The position numbers and the translations under genes are program-made. From Thermoproteus uzoniensis 768-20 (GTDB lineage Archaea; Thermoproteota; Thermoprotei; Thermoproteales; Thermoproteaceae), in the NCBI RefSeq assembly GCF_000193375.1, contig NC_015315.1, forward strand, positions 62,001 through 126,000: a stretch of DNA of 64,000 nucleotides. The letters are read 5' to 3'. The stretch's first letter is position 1; every line of letters starts with the position of its first letter. Positions 61,538 through 64,000 of this stretch are shown piece after piece. The notes under the pieces were generated by a model that saw only the letters and a program-made list of their open reading frames with translations, searched no databases and was not told where the DNA came from.

Positions 61538-61554
61538 GGGCTGTAGTACAGCCC
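61538..61554. repeat. Perfect inverted repeat between GH38 and nagA
   Basis: GGGCTGTA-G-TACAGCCC, 8-bp arms with one central base, starting just after the GH38 stop. It may be an operator or an mRNA processing or termination hairpin. The half-site GGCTGTA also appears in the stem at 29052. Confidence 0.5.
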
Positions 61555-61615
61555 TCGCCCCGCGAGAGGCCCGAGAGGGCCGCCGTGAGCGGGAGCTCCC
61601 TCGCAGCGGCGCATC

Positions 61616-62725
61616 ATGAGGATCAGATTCGACGTCCTCTACACACCCTACGAGGAGCTCCACGACGCGGTTCTGGCCGTCGAGGACGGGCGCGTCGTCG
61701 GGATCGGCTCGGGCGGCCCCTTCGATCTGGACTTCAGAGGATACATAGCGGCGCCCGGCCTCGTGGACACCCACACCCACGGATGTTGCGGCGTGGACTT
61801 CACCTCCTCGCCAGAGAGGCTGGGGGAGCTGGCCAAGGCGTATTTGAGATACGGCGTCACGTCCATAACGCCGACGACAGTGACGGCGCCCCGCCCCGTC
61901 TTGGAGAGGGCGCTAGCGGCCGTGAGAGCCTACGCCGGGGGCGGCGCGAGGGTGTTGGGCGTGCACATGGAGGGGCCCTTCATAAACCCCGCCAGACGGG
62001 GCGCGCAGGACGCCAGGCATATCAGGAGGCCGGATCTAGGAGAGGCGGAGGCCTACATATCGACCGGGGTCTTGAGGATAATGACCGTCGCGCCCGAGCT
62101 TGAGGGCGGGCTGGAGCTGGTATCGGCACTGGCGAGAGCCGGCGTGGTGCCCAGCGTGGGCCACACCGACGCGGACTACAAGACTGCGAAGGCCGCCGTG
62201 ATCGCCGGCGCCTCTAGGGCGACCCACATATTCAACGCCATGAGGGGGTTCCACCACAGAGAGCCGGGGCCCGCGCTGGCCCTCCTGGAGTCGGAGCACG
62301 TCTACGTCGAGTTCATAGCGGATTTCGTCCACCTGGCGCCGGAGGTCGTGCGGGTCGTGGTCGAGGCGGCGGGGCACCGCGCCGTGGCGGTGACGGACTC
62401 GATAGCCGCGGCGGGCCTCGGCGACGGCGTATATAGGCTGGGCGGCGTCGAGGTCCGCGTCGAGGGGCCGAGGGCGTTTCTCGAAGACGGCACGATCGCC
62501 GGCAGCGTCATCACGTTGGATCAAGCCGTGAGGAATCTGATAAGCCTAGGCGTAGACCCCAGACGCGCGTTGGCCGCCGCGACGACAGCGCCCGCCAGAT
62601 CTGTCGGGAGGGGCGATCTGGGCTGTCTAAGGCCGGGATGCGCCGCCGACATAGCGGTGTTCGACAGAGGCTTCAAGCCCGCCGCGTCGCTCGTGGGCGG
62701 ACAACTCCTCTGGAGTTTAACGTGA
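61616..62725 (+). CDS. nagA: N-acetylglucosamine-6-phosphate deacetylase-like amidohydrolase
   Basis: Deacetylates GlcNAc-6-phosphate in amino-sugar use. The 369-residue amidohydrolase has the metal motif VDTHTHGCCGVDF near residues 49-61, MEGPFINP with the bridging Glu, SVGHTDADY, and THIFNAMRGFHHREPG, then TDSIAAAG with the catalytic Asp. The latter motifs are specific to NagA. ATG 61616 lacks a TATA box, so transcription probably runs through from GH38. Confidence 0.9.
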   Translation: MRIRFDVLYTPYEELHDAVLAVEDGRVVGIGSGGPFDLDFRGYIAAPGLVDTHTHGCCGVDFTSSPERLGELAKAYLRYGVTSITPTTVTAPRPVLERALAAVRAYAGGGARVLGVHMEGPFINPARRGAQDARHIRRPDLGEAEAYISTGVLRIMTVAPELEGGLELVSALARAGVVPSVGHTDADYKTAKAAVIAGASRATHIFNAMRGFHHREPGPALALLESEHVYVEFIADFVHLAPEVVRVVVEAAGHRAVAVTDSIAAAGLGDGVYRLGGVEVRVEGPRAFLEDGTIAGSVITLDQAVRNLISLGVDPRRALAAATTAPARSVGRGDLGCLRPGCAADIAVFDRGFKPAASLVGGQLLWSLT

Positions 62726-62906
62726 GTGTAGCTGAGGTAAAGCCGACAATACTTGATCTCTCTCAATGCTTTACTATTATATCAGCATAGCCTTATTTCC
62801 CCATATATCAAGATCCTTTAAACAAAAATAATATAGCTTGTATTTACATAAAATCCTCTTTGTGCTTAAGCAAAAGGTTTTTATAGCCGCATCAATAAGC
62901 GGATCG

Positions 62907-63020
62907 ATGTTCGCCGACGAGATATGCGAGGGCATACCGGACGCAAAGGAGCGGGCCAAGTGCAGGGAGAGGGCCGCCAGGACCCTATGGAACTTGCTGG
63001 TATCCTGGGGGCGCGCATAA
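62907..63020 (+). CDS. Small Cys-containing protein (37 residues)
   Basis: A short frame from ATG 62907, with ADEICEGIPDAKERAKCRER, two cysteines 12 residues apart on a predicted helix, and a C-terminal hydrophobic TLWNLLVSWG. A strong GTTTTTATAG box lies 25 bases upstream, the standard leaderless spacing, in a gene-free AT-rich gap. Family not recognised. The longer frame from 62838 would place the TATA box inside the gene and is not used. Confidence 0.6.
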   Translation: MFADEICEGIPDAKERAKCRERAARTLWNLLVSWGRA

Positions 63021-63047
63021 GGAGGCGGCCCTCAGCGCGGTAAAACA

Positions 63048-64000
63048 TCAACGCTTTTTGGGAGGCCAAAGACCTCTCCTCTTCCTCTCGGCCAAATAGA
63101 CCAGCCAGACCGTAGGGCTACTTATGTAGTACTGGAGCCCCACGTTCCTCCCCTCGACGGCGTCTATACGGGAGTTTATGTTCCAGGGATCCAGCTCCGC
63201 TATCGTCCTCCACTCCCTCGACGCCACCTCCATCCCCTCCCTCTCCATGCCTCTCAACAACATGTGGGCAGCCACGGCGAAGTTCACCCTGGTCCAGCAA
63301 GAGCGGAGCTGGGGCGTCTCCTCGTCGGGCTTGCCGTCGGGGGTCACCGAGTTGGGTATGCAGTACTTAGAGGCCCTCATGCCGAGCTCGTATATGGACC
63401 TCAAAGCCGCCGCCACCTTATCGTCGGGCGCTATGGGCGGGAGGTCCAGCATGTCGCACCAGAACTGGCCGAGGAGTTGGGAGCTCATGCAGGCGTCCTT
63501 GCGCCTAGGCCCGTCGGCCCACGCCACGTAGTACCTGCCGTTCCACAGCTCGTCGAGGGACCGCTTGCCCCTCTCGAGACATTCGAGGTATTTGGGCTCC
63601 GGCTTGAGGCCCAGCCTCTCGGCCGCCTTTATGTAGGCGGTCAGGGCGCAGAGGAAGAGAGAGGCCACGTAGGCGACCCTCCCGTACATGTTGGAGCCGT
63701 CGTAGGAGTTGTCGTTCCTTCCCCGCGAGTCCGGCACGCAGTCGCCGTCTCTGTCGAGCGACATTAGCCAATCCACGGCGTCCTTCATGGCGTCTATGTT
63801 CCTCCTCAAGATCTCCACGTCGCCTGTGTAGTAGTAGTCGCGGTAGATCATCAAGACCCAGGTCGATGCCAGGTCCTTCCACGGGGTTAGGTACGTCGCG
63901 CCGTATATGGGATCCTCTATGCTCTCCTCGCCGTAGTCGTGGGGTATCTCGCCGCCTCTCCTATACATAGCGAACACCTCGTCGGCCCTCACCACCAGGT
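63048..64000 (-). CDS. Glycoside hydrolase, GH116-like (N-terminal part outside window)
   Basis: Probable beta-glucosidase or related enzyme. The visible 317 residues form an alpha/alpha-barrel with EILRRNIDAMKDAVDWLMSL, RDGDCVPDSRGRNDNSYDG and SSQLLGQFWCDML; the acidic GxxNDNSYD segment is where GH116 and related enzymes carry the acid/base Asp. GH116 enzymes are about 650-800 residues and the frame stays open to the right edge, so the 5' part is missing. The first GTG near 63995 is not taken as the start. Confidence 0.78.
   Translation of the reverse strand, partial: LVVRADEVFAMYRRGGEIPHDYGEESIEDPIYGATYLTPWKDLASTWVLMIYRDYYYTGDVEILRRNIDAMKDAVDWLMSLDRDGDCVPDSRGRNDNSYDGSNMYGRVAYVASLFLCALTAYIKAAERLGLKPEPKYLECLERGKRSLDELWNGRYYVAWADGPRRKDACMSSQLLGQFWCDMLDLPPIAPDDKVAAALRSIYELGMRASKYCIPNSVTPDGKPDEETPQLRSCWTRVNFAVAAHMLLRGMEREGMEVASREWRTIAELDPWNINSRIDAVEGRNVGLQYYISSPTVWLVYLAERKRRGLWPPKKR

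Overview
The window looks like chromosomal DNA of a hyperthermophilic crenarchaeon, most likely family Thermoproteaceae (Thermoproteus or Pyrobaculum). This rests on gene content: archaeal LeuRS, TmcA, Dph2, MCM, GINS, Hel308, XPD, Nre, archaeal Thi4 and ferredoxin-linked 2-oxoacid oxidoreductase, plus three copies of the Pyrobaculum-type PaREP1 family. Promoter layout agrees. For most first genes of a transcription unit, a TATA-like box sits 22-28 bases before an ATG or GTG, which is the pattern of leaderless transcripts. I used that spacing to choose starts. Genes are dense, G+C-rich, and often overlap by a few bases. I found no tRNA, rRNA, CRISPR array or intact insertion sequence.

Layout. 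1-8.4 kb: partial SDR dehydrogenase, a membrane protein, a PaREP1 gene, leuS, tatC, a HEPN-MNT pair, and an ABC exporter operon. 8.4-12.2 kb: a CDF metal exporter divergent from a histone-deacetylase-like gene with an apparent frameshift, an MFS transporter and a NUDIX hydrolase. 12.2-17.7 kb: thi4 overlapping a TRASH zinc protein, an alcohol dehydrogenase, and a two-gene 2-oxoacid:ferredoxin oxidoreductase operon with an unusual upstream region. 17.8-33.5 kb: a Trp-heptad coiled-coil nuclease-like gene, tmcA, amino-acid permease, an unlisted small gene with a flavoprotein, xpd, a proline-rich membrane protein, topA, dph2, a HerA-like ATPase and a hydroxyacid dehydrogenase. 33.5-40.6 kb: gdhA, a 16% G+C island, then mcm, gins23, a CBS protein, a zinc-ribbon gene and hel308, a replication and repair block.

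40.6-43.4 kb holds membrane and secreted small proteins and prephenate dehydratase. 43.5-52.6 kb is an accessory island. It has two PaREP1 genes, two ATPases, an OLD/AAA15-type ATPase overlapping a very small PD-(D/E)XK-like protein, two more nuclease-like proteins, a three-gene DUF2283/unknown/DUF4258-like operon, and an MNT-HEPN-small-protein operon. Coding-poor degenerate stretches separate them. This is the best place to look for an undescribed conflict or defence system. 52.8-64 kb: a secreted Ser/Thr-rich protein, an Nre/RecA-like/radical-SAM operon, a HAD phosphatase, VapBC, and glycan-degrading enzymes (GH38, NagA, partial GH116-like).

Several genes are too short, or use too unusual a start, for routine ORF calling: small genes at 8239-8355, 22510-22665, 51103-51246 and 62907-63020, and two genes with apparent CTG starts (zinc ribbon at 38204, prephenate dehydratase at 43149).
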